From: an uncultured Caulobacteraceae bacterium
GTDB lineage: Bacteria > Pseudomonadota > Alphaproteobacteria > Caulobacterales > Caulobacteraceae
Direction of reading: 5' to 3'
DNA length: 6,946 bases
NCBI GenBank assembly: GCA_937910255.1
Contig: CALEOQ010000112.1
Location: 1-6,946 of the forward strand
Shown piece after piece: positions 1 through 6,917 of the stretch. The notes beneath the pieces were generated by a model. The model did not search any database, was not told where the DNA came from, and was given only the letters and a program-made list of their open reading frames with translations. Position numbers and translations under genes: made by a program. Numbering within the stretch: the first letter of the stretch is position 1; the number at the start of each line of letters is the position of its first letter.

Positions 1-80
1 CCACGACGTCCGCGCGTGAGTACTGTGTGCTGTCCGGTCTGGTGTCTCAGACGAAAAAGATGTTTGTATTCTTCTACATA
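1..80. other. Unassignable sequence outside the adapter (probable read-through noise)
   Basis: This stretch lies on the far side of a complete Illumina adapter and its ten-T flow-cell linker, so it was not contiguous with the genomic insert. It is visibly less GC-rich than the rest of the window, especially 50-80, and I recognise no gene or motif in it. Read on the minus strand, the order is insert, adapter, A10, then this sequence. That is what results when a sequencer runs off the end of a short template, so these bases are probably noise calls. I cannot exclude that they come from another molecule. Confidence 0.7.
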
Positions 81-148
81 TTTTTTTTTTAATGATACGG
101 CGACCACCGAGATCTACACTCTTTCCCTACACGACGCTCTTCCGATCT
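81..148 (+). other. Illumina flow-cell T10 linker plus P5/TruSeq universal adapter (contamination)
   Basis: Positions 81-90 are exactly ten T. Positions 91-148 match the whole 58-nt TruSeq universal adapter as I know it: it opens with AATGATACGGCGACCACCGA, contains ACACTCTTTCCCTACACGAC and closes with GCTCTTCCGATCT. The grafted P5 surface oligo carries a ten-T spacer directly 5' of AATGATACGG, which explains the T-run. The final T at 148 is the ligation overhang, so native DNA begins at 149. This is artefact, not a terminator or coding sequence. Confidence 0.98.
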
Positions 149-1207
149 GGGATTGGCCCGGAAGGACTGGGCCGCGGCCTTCAGGCCCCGCTGATCGGCC
201 GGGGTATAGGCCCGCAGGGCGTGCTGGATGCGGTTGCCCAGCTGGCCCAGCACGGCGTCGGGGATGTCGGCCGGGTTCTGGGTGACGAAATAGACGCCCA
301 CGCCCTTGGAGCGGATCAGGCGCACCACCTGCTCGACCTTTTCCAGAAGCCCGCGCGGGGCGTCGCGAAACAGCAGGTGGGCCTCGTCGAAGAAGAAGGC
401 CAGCCGCGGCTTTTCGGGATCGCCCACCTCGGGCAGCTCTTCGAACAGCTCCGACAGCAGCCACAGCAGGAAGGTGGCGTAGAGCCGGGGCGAGTTGATC
501 AGCCGGTCTGCGGCCAGGATGTTCACATGGCCGCGGCCCGCGCCGTCCACCCGCATCAGGTCGCTCAGCGCCAGGGCCGGTTCGCCGAAGAAGCCGGCCG
601 CCCCCTGGTCCTCCAGCACCAGCAGCTTGCGTCGGATGGCCGCCAGGCTCGCCTTGGCCACGGCGCCGTACCTCTGGCTGATCTCGGCGGCGTTCTCGCC
701 GACGAAGCCCAGAACCGCCTGCAGGTCCTTGAGGTCGAGCAGCAGCAGCCCCTCCTCGTCGGCCACCCGGAAGGCGACGGTGAGCACGCCCTCCTGCACA
801 TCGTTCAGCTCCAGCATCCGCGAGAGCAGCAGGGGTCCCATCTCCGACACCGTGGCGCGGATCGGATGGCCCTGCTCGCCGAACAGGTCCCAGAAGACGG
901 TGGGCGCAGCCAGGGCCGGCAGGTCCAGGCCCATCTTGGCGGCCCGGGCCAGCAATTTTTCGTTGGGGGCGCCGGCCACGGCCACGCCGGAGAGGTCGCC
1001 CTTCACATCGGCGGCGAACACCGGCACGCCGGCGTCCGACAGCCCCTGGGCCAGGATCTGCAGGGTCACGGTCTTGCCCGTGCCGGTGGCGCCGGCCACC
1101 AGCCCATGGCGATTGGCGCGGTCCAGGCGCAGGAAGAGCTGGCCTGAGCCCTCGCCCAGGCCCACCAGCACGTCCCCGTTTCCGGCCCCATCTTTCGCCG
1201 TCGCCAT
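149..1207 (-). CDS. HerA-like / DUF853 family ATPase (YjgR-like), C-terminus missing
   Basis: The product is a P-loop ATPase of the FtsK/HerA superfamily, the DUF853 group that includes E. coli YjgR. Members are called helicase-like, but the physiological role is not established. From the ATG at 1207, 353 native residues are visible. Walker A is GATGTGKT at 39-46, followed by the family-typical VFAADVKGDLSG (63-74). Walker B is LAFFFDEAH at 269-277. A conserved FVTQNPADIPDAVLGQLGNR block lies at 307-326. No signal peptide or membrane segment is seen, so it should be cytosolic. The start is supported by GGGGAGGAG six bases upstream and by alignment of the N-terminus with the family. Relatives are about 500 residues, so roughly the last 150 are lost. 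The reading frame runs on into the adapter and picks up 19 false residues (RSEERRVGKECRSRWSPYH) before a stop at 89-91. The gene is transcribed divergently from gdhZ. Confidence 0.88.
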
Positions 1208-1213
1208 GATCGT

Positions 1214-1222
1214 CTCCTCCCC
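1214..1222 (-). promoter_or_regulatory. Shine-Dalgarno of the DUF853 ATPase gene
   Basis: On the minus strand this reads GGGGAGGAG and ends six bases before the ATG at 1207-1205. It is a strong match to the anti-Shine-Dalgarno sequence at a normal distance, and it fixes the start of the ATPase gene. Confidence 0.8.
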
Positions 1223-1448
1223 TGCGAACGCTCAAGCTATCGGGCCGGCTTCGGCGCCGCCAGACGCATGACATGCCGCACGAAATGACAGGGTCGGCCC
1301 CTTGACCGGGACGGCGTTTCGGGTCCGCCTTGGCCACGCCCATCGCGGGGCGCACGAATCAGCGCCACGCATCGAGAGCAGGTCTTTTAATTGCGCCGTC
1401 CACACCTATCTGAAGTCCTGTCGGGGCTTCCCCACCCCCGGCCTCAAA

Positions 1449-1475
1449 GCGCCGCCCCGCAAGGGACGTCGGCGC
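1449..1475 (+). other. Leader hairpin 1 with a GCAA tetraloop
   Basis: GCGCCG at 1449-1454 pairs with CGGCGC at 1470-1475. Nested inside, CCC (1456-1458) and GGG (1463-1465) close a GCAA loop, a member of the stable GNRA class. An asymmetric internal loop (C against ACGT) separates the two helices. If gdhZ transcription starts upstream, this lies in the 5' untranslated region. Short GC hairpins are frequent by chance at this base composition, so function is uncertain. Confidence 0.35.
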
Positions 1476-1489
1476 AACGAGCCCCCCGC

Positions 1490-1515
1490 GCTCCGCTGAC
1501 CCCCCTCGGCGGAGC
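1490..1515 (+). other. Leader hairpin 2
   Basis: GCTCCGC (1490-1496) is perfectly complementary to GCGGAGC (1509-1515), with a 12-base loop. It sits four bases before the terminator-like hairpin. Part of its 3' arm (GGCGG, 1508-1512) could instead pair with CCGCC (1522-1526) in the 5' arm of the next hairpin, which would disrupt both. The alternative helix is only 5 bp, so a switching role is speculative. Confidence 0.35.
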
Positions 1516-1519
1516 CAGG

Positions 1520-1557
1520 CGCCGCCGGACTCTCTCCTCCGGCGGCGTTCTCGTTTT
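1520..1557 (+). terminator. Terminator-like hairpin in the gdhZ leader (possible attenuator)
   Basis: CGCCGCCGGA (1520-1529) and TCCGGCGGCG (1538-1547) form a perfect 10-bp GC-rich stem with an 8-base loop. It is followed by TTCTCGTTTT (1548-1557), in which seven of ten bases are T. The shape is that of an intrinsic terminator reading on the plus strand; on the minus strand no T-tract follows. The tract ends one base before the gdhZ Shine-Dalgarno. The upstream gene runs the opposite way, so there is no plus-strand gene within the window for it to terminate. A role as an attenuator of gdhZ, or as a translation-modulating structure, is therefore more plausible than a gene-end terminator. Function is inferred from structure only. 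Confidence 0.5.
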
Positions 1558-1558
1558 C

Positions 1559-1564
1559 AGGAGG
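1559..1564 (+). promoter_or_regulatory. Shine-Dalgarno of gdhZ
   Basis: AGGAGG lies five bases before the ATG at 1570 and is a full-strength ribosome-binding site. It supports this start over downstream alternatives. It lies directly after the U-rich tail of the hairpin at 1520-1547, so transcription that stopped at the hairpin would exclude it from the message. Confidence 0.85.
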
Positions 1565-1569
1565 GCCGC

Positions 1570-4500
1570 ATGAGCGCGTCCGTGACCGAAGAGGCCGCCA
1601 AGGTTGGCCAGGATCTTTCCCGCCGGCTTCTGAGCCTGCTCAACGCCGGGGATGATCCGGCCCTGGAGGCCTTCGCCGCCCAGGCGGCCGAGGACGTGGT
1701 CCCCGCCGAGCTGCCGCAGTTCGACCTAGACGACCTGGCGACCAATCTCGCCGGCTTCTGGCGCTTCGCCGACAAGCGCCGCGGGCTCTCGCCCATCCTC
1801 AGGATCACCCGCGCCACCCGGGCCGGCGCCACCGAGCCCACCGAGTTCGACCTGGTGGAGATCGTCCAGGAGGACGCGCCCTTCCTGGTGGACAGCGTCA
1901 TGGGCGAGATCGCCGACCAGGGCTTCCAGGTCCGCGCCATGTTCCATCCGGTGGTCGAGGTTCGCCGGGACGACAAGGGCGTCCGCGATCCCAAGGGCGA
2001 GGTTCGCCGGGAATCCATGATCCAGGTGGTGGTCGACCGCATCGGCCCCGACCGCGAGGACCAGCTCCTGGCGGGCCTGCGCACGGCGCTGGCCGACGCC
2101 CGGGCCGCGGTCGCCGATTTCCCGGCCATGCTGGACCTGATGGCCCGCACGGTGGCGGAGCTGGAGGCGCTCAGCCCCGACACGCCGCGGCGGGACGAGG
2201 AGCTGGCCTTCCTGCGCTGGCTGCACACCGAGCACTTCGTCTTCCTCGGCGCGCGGATCTACGAATACCCCCGGGTGGAGGGCGGCGACTACGCCCCTGA
2301 AGAGCCCCTGTTCCAGCCGCAGGACGGCCTGGGCGTCCTGCGCGATCCCGAGCAGCGGGTGCTGCGGCGGACCAATGAGCCGGCCGTCCTCACCGTGCAG
2401 CTGGCGCGGCGCCTGGAGGAGGACGCCGCCGTCACCGTGGCCAAGGCCAATATGCGCTCCCGCGTCCATCGCCGCGGCTACATGGACTATGTCGGCGTGC
2501 GCCGGTACGGCCCCGACGGGCGTCCCTCGGGCGAGGTTCGGTTCGTCGGCCTGTTCACCGCCGAGGCCTATGACCAGCCGGTGGGCGCGGTGCCCCTGGT
2601 GCGGGCCAAGGCGGCCGGCGCCCTGGCCCGGGCGGCCAAGGCCCCGGGCAGCCACAACGAAAAACGCCTGAAGAACATCGTCGAGAACTATCCCCGCGAC
2701 GAACTCTTCCAGATGACCGAGGACGAGCTGCTGGCCAATGCGCTCGGCATCCTCCACCTCTATGACCGACCCCGGGTCCGGCTGTTCGAGCGCCGCGATC
2801 CCTTCGACCGGTTCGCCTCGATCCTGATGTTCGTGCCCCGGGACCGCTACGATTCCGACCTGCGGCGCCGGGCGGGTCAGCTCCTGGCCCAGGCCTATGG
2901 CGGCCGGGTCTCGGCCTATTATCCGAGCTTCTCGGAATCGCCCCTGGCGCGGGTGCATTTCATCATCGGCTTCACCCCCGGCCATGCCCGCGAGCCTGAT
3001 TTGGCGCAGGTCGAGGCGCAGATCGCCGAGGCCGCCCGCACCTGGGGCGACCGGTTCGAAGCCGCCGTCCGCGGCCAGGACCGCCCGGCCGCCGCCACCG
3101 CCGACCTCGTCGGCCGCTATGCCGGCGCCTTCTCGCCCGGCTATCGCGACCGCTACGATGCGGCCGAGGCCCTGGCCGACATCGCGGTGATCGATGACCT
3201 CAAGCCCGGCGAGGCGATCCGCGTCCGGGCCTTCCGGCGCAATGGCGACACCGCCCGCCACTTCCGCTTCAAGCTCTATCGGCCCCTGGAGCCCGCGCCC
3301 CTGGCCGAGGTCTTGCCCATCCTGGAGAGCATGGGCCTGAAGGCCATGGTCGAGCAGGGCTTCGCCGTGCGCCGGACCGGCCTGGACCCCGTCTGGGTCC
3401 ATGAGTTCGAACTGGACGATCCCCGCGGCGAGCATCTGGTGTTCGACGAGGTGAAGGGCTGCTTCGAGGCCGCCTTTGTCGCCGTCTGGACCGGCCAGAC
3501 CGAGAATGACGGCTTCAACCGCCTGGTTCTGGAGCTGTCCATCGGCTGGCGCGACGCCGCCCTGGTCCGCGCCCTGGCCCGCTATCGCCAGCAGAGCGGC
3601 CTTGATCCTTCCCAGAGGTTGCAGGAAGAGGCGCTGAGCCGCCATCCCGGCGTCACCCGCCTGATCCTCGACCTGTTCCGCACCCGCTTCGATCCCGCCG
3701 TAAAGTCCGACCTCGCCGGCCGCACGGCCCAGGGCGAGGCGGTGATGGCCGAGATCACCGAGGCCCTGCAGGCCGTGCAGAGCCTGGACGACGACCGGGT
3801 GCTGCGACGCATCGCCCTGCTGGTCCAGGCGATCCTGCGGACCAGCTACTATCAGACCGACGACAAGGGCCAGCCGGCTCCGTTCATCAGCTTCAAGGTG
3901 GCCAGCGAAGACCTGGCCGACCTGCCGGCGCCCAAGCCCCACCGCGAAATCTATGTCTGGTCGACCACCGTCGAGGGCGTGCATCTGCGCTTTGGCCCCG
4001 TGGCCCGGGGCGGCCTGCGCTGGTCCGACCGTCGCGATGATTTCCGCACCGAGGTCCTGGGCCTGGCCAAGGCCCAGCAGGTGAAGAACGCCGTCATCGT
4101 GCCGGTGGGCGCCAAGGGCGGCTTCTATCCCAAGACCCTGCCGGCCGGCGGCGCGCCTGACGAGGTGCGCGCCGTCGCCATCGAGGCCTACAAGACCTTT
4201 CTCCGCGGCCTGCTGGACATCACCGACAATCTGACGCCCGAGGGCAAGGTGATCCCGCCGCAGGGCGTCGTCGCCTATGACGGCGAGGACCCCTATCTGG
4301 TGGTGGCCGCCGACAAGGGCACCGCCACCTTCTCCGACATCGCCAACGCGCTGGCCGAGTCCTACGGCTTCTGGCTGGGCGACGCCTTCGCCTCGGGCGG
4401 CTCGGCGGGCTATGACCACAAGGAGATGGGCATCACCGCCCGCGGCGCCTGGGAGGCGGTCAAGCGCCACTTCCGCGAGCTGGGCAAGGATATCCAGGCC

Positions 4501-6435
4501 GAGCCCTTCACCGTGGTGGGCGTCGGCGACATGTCCGGCGACGTGTTCGGCAACGGCATGCTGCTGTCGCGGCAGATCCAGCTGCTGGCCGCCTTCGACC
4601 ATCGCCACATCTTCATCGATCCGGAGCCGGATCCCGAGGCGAGCTTCGTCGAGCGCGAGCGGCTGTTTGCGCTGCCGCGCTCCTCCTGGGACGATTATGA
4701 CCGCGGGAAGATCTCGGCCGGCGGCGGCGTCTTTCCCCGCACCCAGAAGTCGATTCCCCTGAGCCCCGAGATCCGCCGCGTGCTGGGGATCGAGGCCGAG
4801 GCCCTGACCCCCACCGAGCTGATCAGCGCCATCCTCAAGGCCAAGGCCGAGCTGCTCTATCTCGGCGGCATCGGCACCTATGTGAAGGCCGCCGCCGAGA
4901 GCCACGCCGATGTGGGCGACAAGACCAATGACGCCTTGCGCATCAACGCCCAGGATCTGCATGTCCGGGTGGTGGGCGAGGGGGCCAATCTCGGCCTGAC
5001 CCAGGCCGCCCGGATCGCCTTCGCCGAGGCCGGTGGCCGGGTGAACAGCGACGCTATCGACAATTCCGCCGGGGTCGATTCCTCCGACCACGAGGTCAAT
5101 ATCAAGATCCTCACCGGCATGGTCGAGCGGGCCGGCGAGCTGACCCGGCCCGACCGGGACAAGCTGCTGCGGTCGATGATCGACGACGTGGCCGCCCATG
5201 TGCTGGAGCACAACTACGACCAGAACCAGGCGCTTTCCCTGCTCGAGATGGACGCCGTGGGCGAGCTTGAGCCCCATGCGCGGTTCATGGCCCGGCTGGA
5301 ATCCATGGGCCGCCTGGACCGCGCCGTGGAGGGGTTGCCCGACGCCGTAGCCATCGCCGAGCGGGCCGAGGCGGGCCGGGGCCTGACGCGGCCCGAGCTC
5401 GCCGTGCTGATGGCCTATGGCAAGATCCAGCTGTTCCGCGAGATGGTCGAGACCGAGGTTCCCGACGATCCCTGGTTCGAACGGGTGCTGGAGGGCTATT
5501 TCCCCGCGCCCCTGATGCGCTATGCGCCGGAAATGCGCCGTCACCGGCTGCGCCGCGAGATCATCGCCACGGTGGTGGCCAATGACGTGGTCAATCGCTG
5601 CGGCCCCAGTTTCCCCGGTCGGCTGATGGCCGCGGCGGGCTGCGACGCGCGGGCCTTCTTCGTCGGCTACGAGGCCGCCCGCGCGGTGCTCGACCTGGCC
5701 CGGCTATGGGAGTCGGTGGAGGCGCTGGACAATCAGATCCCGGCGCGGGCCCAGCTGCTGCTGCTGCGCCAGCTGGCCCGGCAGCTGCGCGGCCTGACCT
5801 TCTGGTTCGCCCGCCGGGCCTATCGCCAGGGCGAGGGCGTCACCGCCCTGATCGATCGCTACACCAAGCCCGCCCAGGCCCTGAAGGCCCTGGCGCCCGA
5901 GGTGCTGACCCCGGTGGAGCGCGCCGACCTGGACGCCCTGACCGAGCAGCTGATCGCCGCTGGCGCGCCGGAGGACATGGCCAAGGCCGTGGTCGAGCTG
6001 CAGCCCCTGACCGTCGCCGCCGACCTGGCCGACCTGGCCGAGGCCTCGCACTGGCCGGTGGAGAATGTGGCGCGCCTGCACCACAAGGTGGGCGAGGTCT
6101 TCGGCTTCGATCGCCTGCGGGCTGCGGCGGGCAGCCATTCGGCCGGCGACATCTTCGAGCGGACGGCCGTCCGGCGGCTGGTCGAAGACCTGCTGGCCGA
6201 ACAGACGACCGTGGCCCGGGCGGTGATGGCCAAGGCGCGCAAGGCCAGCGCCGGCGCTGATGGGGAGGCGGTCAAGGCGGCCATCGCCACCTGGGCGGCC
6301 TCGGCGCAGGACGCCGTAGCCCAGGCCGGACGGACCATGGGCGAGATCGAGTCGGCCCCGGGCGGCTGGACCTTCGCCAAGCTCACCATCGCCCATGGGG
6401 CTCTGCGCGAACTGGCGGTTCGCGCAGAGGGCTGA
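1570..6435 (+). CDS. gdhZ: NAD-dependent glutamate dehydrogenase, large 180-kDa class (GdhZ)
   Basis: The enzyme oxidatively deaminates L-glutamate to 2-oxoglutarate and ammonia using NAD+, feeding glutamate carbon into the TCA cycle in the cytosol. The 1621 residues fit the roughly 1600-residue GDH-180 family and the gene is intact. The N-terminal half carries the family's ACT-like regulatory regions, including EDAPFLVDSVMGEI (101-114) and HTEHFVFLG (219-227). The catalytic core includes ARGGLRWSDRRDDFR (812-826), QQVKNA (836-841) and VGAKGGF (846-852). By analogy with small GDHs, K849 is the probable catalytic lysine and K839 a substrate-binding one. Also visible are AADKGTATFSD (913-923), TARG (956-959), the Rossmann loop GVGDMSG (984-990), KTNDA (1118-1122), GEGANLG (1136-1142) and NSAGVDSSDHEVN (1165-1177). 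Residues from about 1200 to the end form the helical C-terminal region. The Caulobacter crescentus orthologue GdhZ also regulates FtsZ and division; whether this one does is unknown. It ends RAEG, without a terminal Ala-Ala. The gene is monocistronic by context. Confidence 0.97.
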   Translation: MSASVTEEAAKVGQDLSRRLLSLLNAGDDPALEAFAAQAAEDVVPAELPQFDLDDLATNLAGFWRFADKRRGLSPILRITRATRAGATEPTEFDLVEIVQEDAPFLVDSVMGEIADQGFQVRAMFHPVVEVRRDDKGVRDPKGEVRRESMIQVVVDRIGPDREDQLLAGLRTALADARAAVADFPAMLDLMARTVAELEALSPDTPRRDEELAFLRWLHTEHFVFLGARIYEYPRVEGGDYAPEEPLFQPQDGLGVLRDPEQRVLRRTNEPAVLTVQLARRLEEDAAVTVAKANMRSRVHRRGYMDYVGVRRYGPDGRPSGEVRFVGLFTAEAYDQPVGAVPLVRAKAAGALARAAKAPGSHNEKRLKNIVENYPRDELFQMTEDELLANALGILHLYDRPRVRLFERRDPFDRFASILMFVPRDRYDSDLRRRAGQLLAQAYGGRVSAYYPSFSESPLARVHFIIGFTPGHAREPDLAQVEAQIAEAARTWGDRFEAAVRGQDRPAAATADLVGRYAGAFSPGYRDRYDAAEALADIAVIDDLKPGEAIRVRAFRRNGDTARHFRFKLYRPLEPAPLAEVLPILESMGLKAMVEQGFAVRRTGLDPVWVHEFELDDPRGEHLVFDEVKGCFEAAFVAVWTGQTENDGFNRLVLELSIGWRDAALVRALARYRQQSGLDPSQRLQEEALSRHPGVTRLILDLFRTRFDPAVKSDLAGRTAQGEAVMAEITEALQAVQSLDDDRVLRRIALLVQAILRTSYYQTDDKGQPAPFISFKVASEDLADLPAPKPHREIYVWSTTVEGVHLRFGPVARGGLRWSDRRDDFRTEVLGLAKAQQVKNAVIVPVGAKGGFYPKTLPAGGAPDEVRAVAIEAYKTFLRGLLDITDNLTPEGKVIPPQGVVAYDGEDPYLVVAADKGTATFSDIANALAESYGFWLGDAFASGGSAGYDHKEMGITARGAWEAVKRHFRELGKDIQAEPFTVVGVGDMSGDVFGNGMLLSRQIQLLAAFDHRHIFIDPEPDPEASFVERERLFALPRSSWDDYDRGKISAGGGVFPRTQKSIPLSPEIRRVLGIEAEALTPTELISAILKAKAELLYLGGIGTYVKAAAESHADVGDKTNDALRINAQDLHVRVVGEGANLGLTQAARIAFAEAGGRVNSDAIDNSAGVDSSDHEVNIKILTGMVERAGELTRPDRDKLLRSMIDDVAAHVLEHNYDQNQALSLLEMDAVGELEPHARFMARLESMGRLDRAVEGLPDAVAIAERAEAGRGLTRPELAVLMAYGKIQLFREMVETEVPDDPWFERVLEGYFPAPLMRYAPEMRRHRLRREIIATVVANDVVNRCGPSFPGRLMAAAGCDARAFFVGYEAARAVLDLARLWESVEALDNQIPARAQLLLLRQLARQLRGLTFWFARRAYRQGEGVTALIDRYTKPAQALKALAPEVLTPVERADLDALTEQLIAAGAPEDMAKAVVELQPLTVAADLADLAEASHWPVENVARLHHKVGEVFGFDRLRAAAGSHSAGDIFERTAVRRLVEDLLAEQTTVARAVMAKARKASAGADGEAVKAAIATWAASAQDAVAQAGRTMGEIESAPGGWTFAKLTIAHGALRELAVRAEG

Positions 6436-6443
6436 GCGGCTAA

Positions 6444-6488
6444 AGCGCGTTCCGATAAGTGGGAACCGGTTATCGGACGAAACGCGCT
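6444..6488. repeat. Imperfect intergenic palindrome of the alphaproteobacterial type, between convergent gdhZ and purH
   Basis: The outer arms AGCGCGTT (6444-6451) and AACGCGCT (6481-6488) and the inner arms CCGATAA (6452-6458) and TTATCGG (6470-6476) form a 15-bp stem. A four-base bulge (ACGA, 6477-6480) occurs on one side only, and the loop is 11 bases. The central GTGGGAACCGGTT (6459-6471) resembles the core of dispersed palindromic repeats that I recall from Rhizobiales and other alphaproteobacteria. The element fills most of the 69-bp gap between the two stop codons and could end transcription from both sides. However, no good T-tract follows on the plus strand and only a short TTTA follows on the minus strand, so a classical terminator is not clearly supported. 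Confidence 0.65.
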
Positions 6489-6504
6489 CAAGACTTGGGG
6501 CGCC

Positions 6505-6917
6505 TTAGTGGCGGAAGACCCGCACGCCGGTGAAGGCCATGGTCAGGCCGGCCGCATCGGCGGCGGCTATCACCTCCTCGTCGCGGATCGAGCCGCCGGG
6601 CTGGATCACCGCCGTGGCCCCGGCCTCGGCCGCCTGGATCAGGCCATCGGCGAAGGGGAAGAAGGCGTCGGAGGCGCAGGCCGAGCCCTTGGCGAGCGAC
6701 TCCGGCAGGCCGGCGGTCTCCGCCGCCTCGGCCGCGCGCAGGGCGGCAATTCGGGCGGAATCCTTGCGGTTCATCTGGCCGGCGCCGATGCCGGCGGTCT
6801 GGCCGCCCTTGGCATAGACGATGGCGTTGGACTTCACGTGCTTGGCCACGGTGAAGGCGAACAGCATGTCGCGCAGTTCGGCCTCCGTCGGCTGGCGCTT
6901 GGTGACGATCTTCAGGT
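6505..6917 (-). CDS. purH: PurH, AICAR transformylase/IMP cyclohydrolase, C-terminal part only
   Basis: PurH performs the last two steps of purine synthesis: 10-formyl-THF-dependent formylation of AICAR to FAICAR, then ring closure to IMP. Only the last 136 codons are native here, out of about 525 in the family. They belong to the transformylase domain; the IMP cyclohydrolase domain lies beyond the right edge. Reading upstream of the ATG at 6867, the frame continues as LKIVTKRQPTEAELRD, confirming that ATG is internal. Recognisable family blocks are KRQPTEAE, KHVKSNAIVYAK, GIGAGQMNRKDSARIA, ASDAFFPFADGL and VIQPGGSIRDEEVI. The usual C-terminal ending is present as GVRVFRH, followed by TAA at 6507-6505. 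The gene is convergent with gdhZ. It is cut by adapter at 6918, not by mutation. Confidence 0.95.

Larger units (their letters stand above)
1208..1569. other. Divergent intergenic region between the ATPase gene and gdhZ
   Basis: These 362 bases contain no convincing gene; the short open frames crossing them encode arginine/proline/alanine-rich translations typical of GC-rich noncoding DNA. The region must hold the promoters of both flanking genes, but I cannot place either confidently. It contains two GANTC sites (1356-1360 and 1528-1532), the target of the CcrM methylase in alphaproteobacteria. The gdhZ-proximal 120 bases fold into three successive hairpins: 1449-1475, 1490-1515 and 1520-1547. 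An A/T-richer patch around 1385-1392 (CTTTTAATTG) is a possible promoter element, but nothing correctly spaced confirms it. Confidence 0.6.

Noticed and set aside
81..90. Ten-T run as a transcription terminator or homopolymer tract
   Set aside because: It is directly joined to the P5 adapter and has exactly the length of the flow-cell oligo spacer; no GC stem precedes it.
92..1147. A 351-codon plus-strand open frame beginning inside the adapter
   Set aside because: Its first 19 residues are translated adapter and the rest is antisense to the well-supported ATPase gene.
1302..1307. TTGACC as a -35 element for gdhZ
   Set aside because: No acceptable -10 sequence is found at either the 16-18-base or the Caulobacter-type 10-14-base spacing, so I do not call a promoter.
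1474..1482. GCAACGAGC, identical to a conserved 16S rRNA segment
   Set aside because: Only nine bases match and the flanks do not continue as 16S; this is chance similarity.
1302..1573. Two short plus-strand open frames (1302-1499 and 1391-1573) as possible small proteins or a leader peptide
   Set aside because: Neither has a convincing Shine-Dalgarno. The translations are arginine/proline/alanine-rich like random GC-rich DNA, and the second runs over the gdhZ start.
1726..5544. A 1272-codon open frame on the minus strand, antisense to gdhZ
   Set aside because: It is the expected shadow of a GC-rich gene: stop codons are rare in the opposite frame. Its translation is rich in G, A, L, H and Q without family motifs, while the plus strand encodes a complete enzyme of the expected length.
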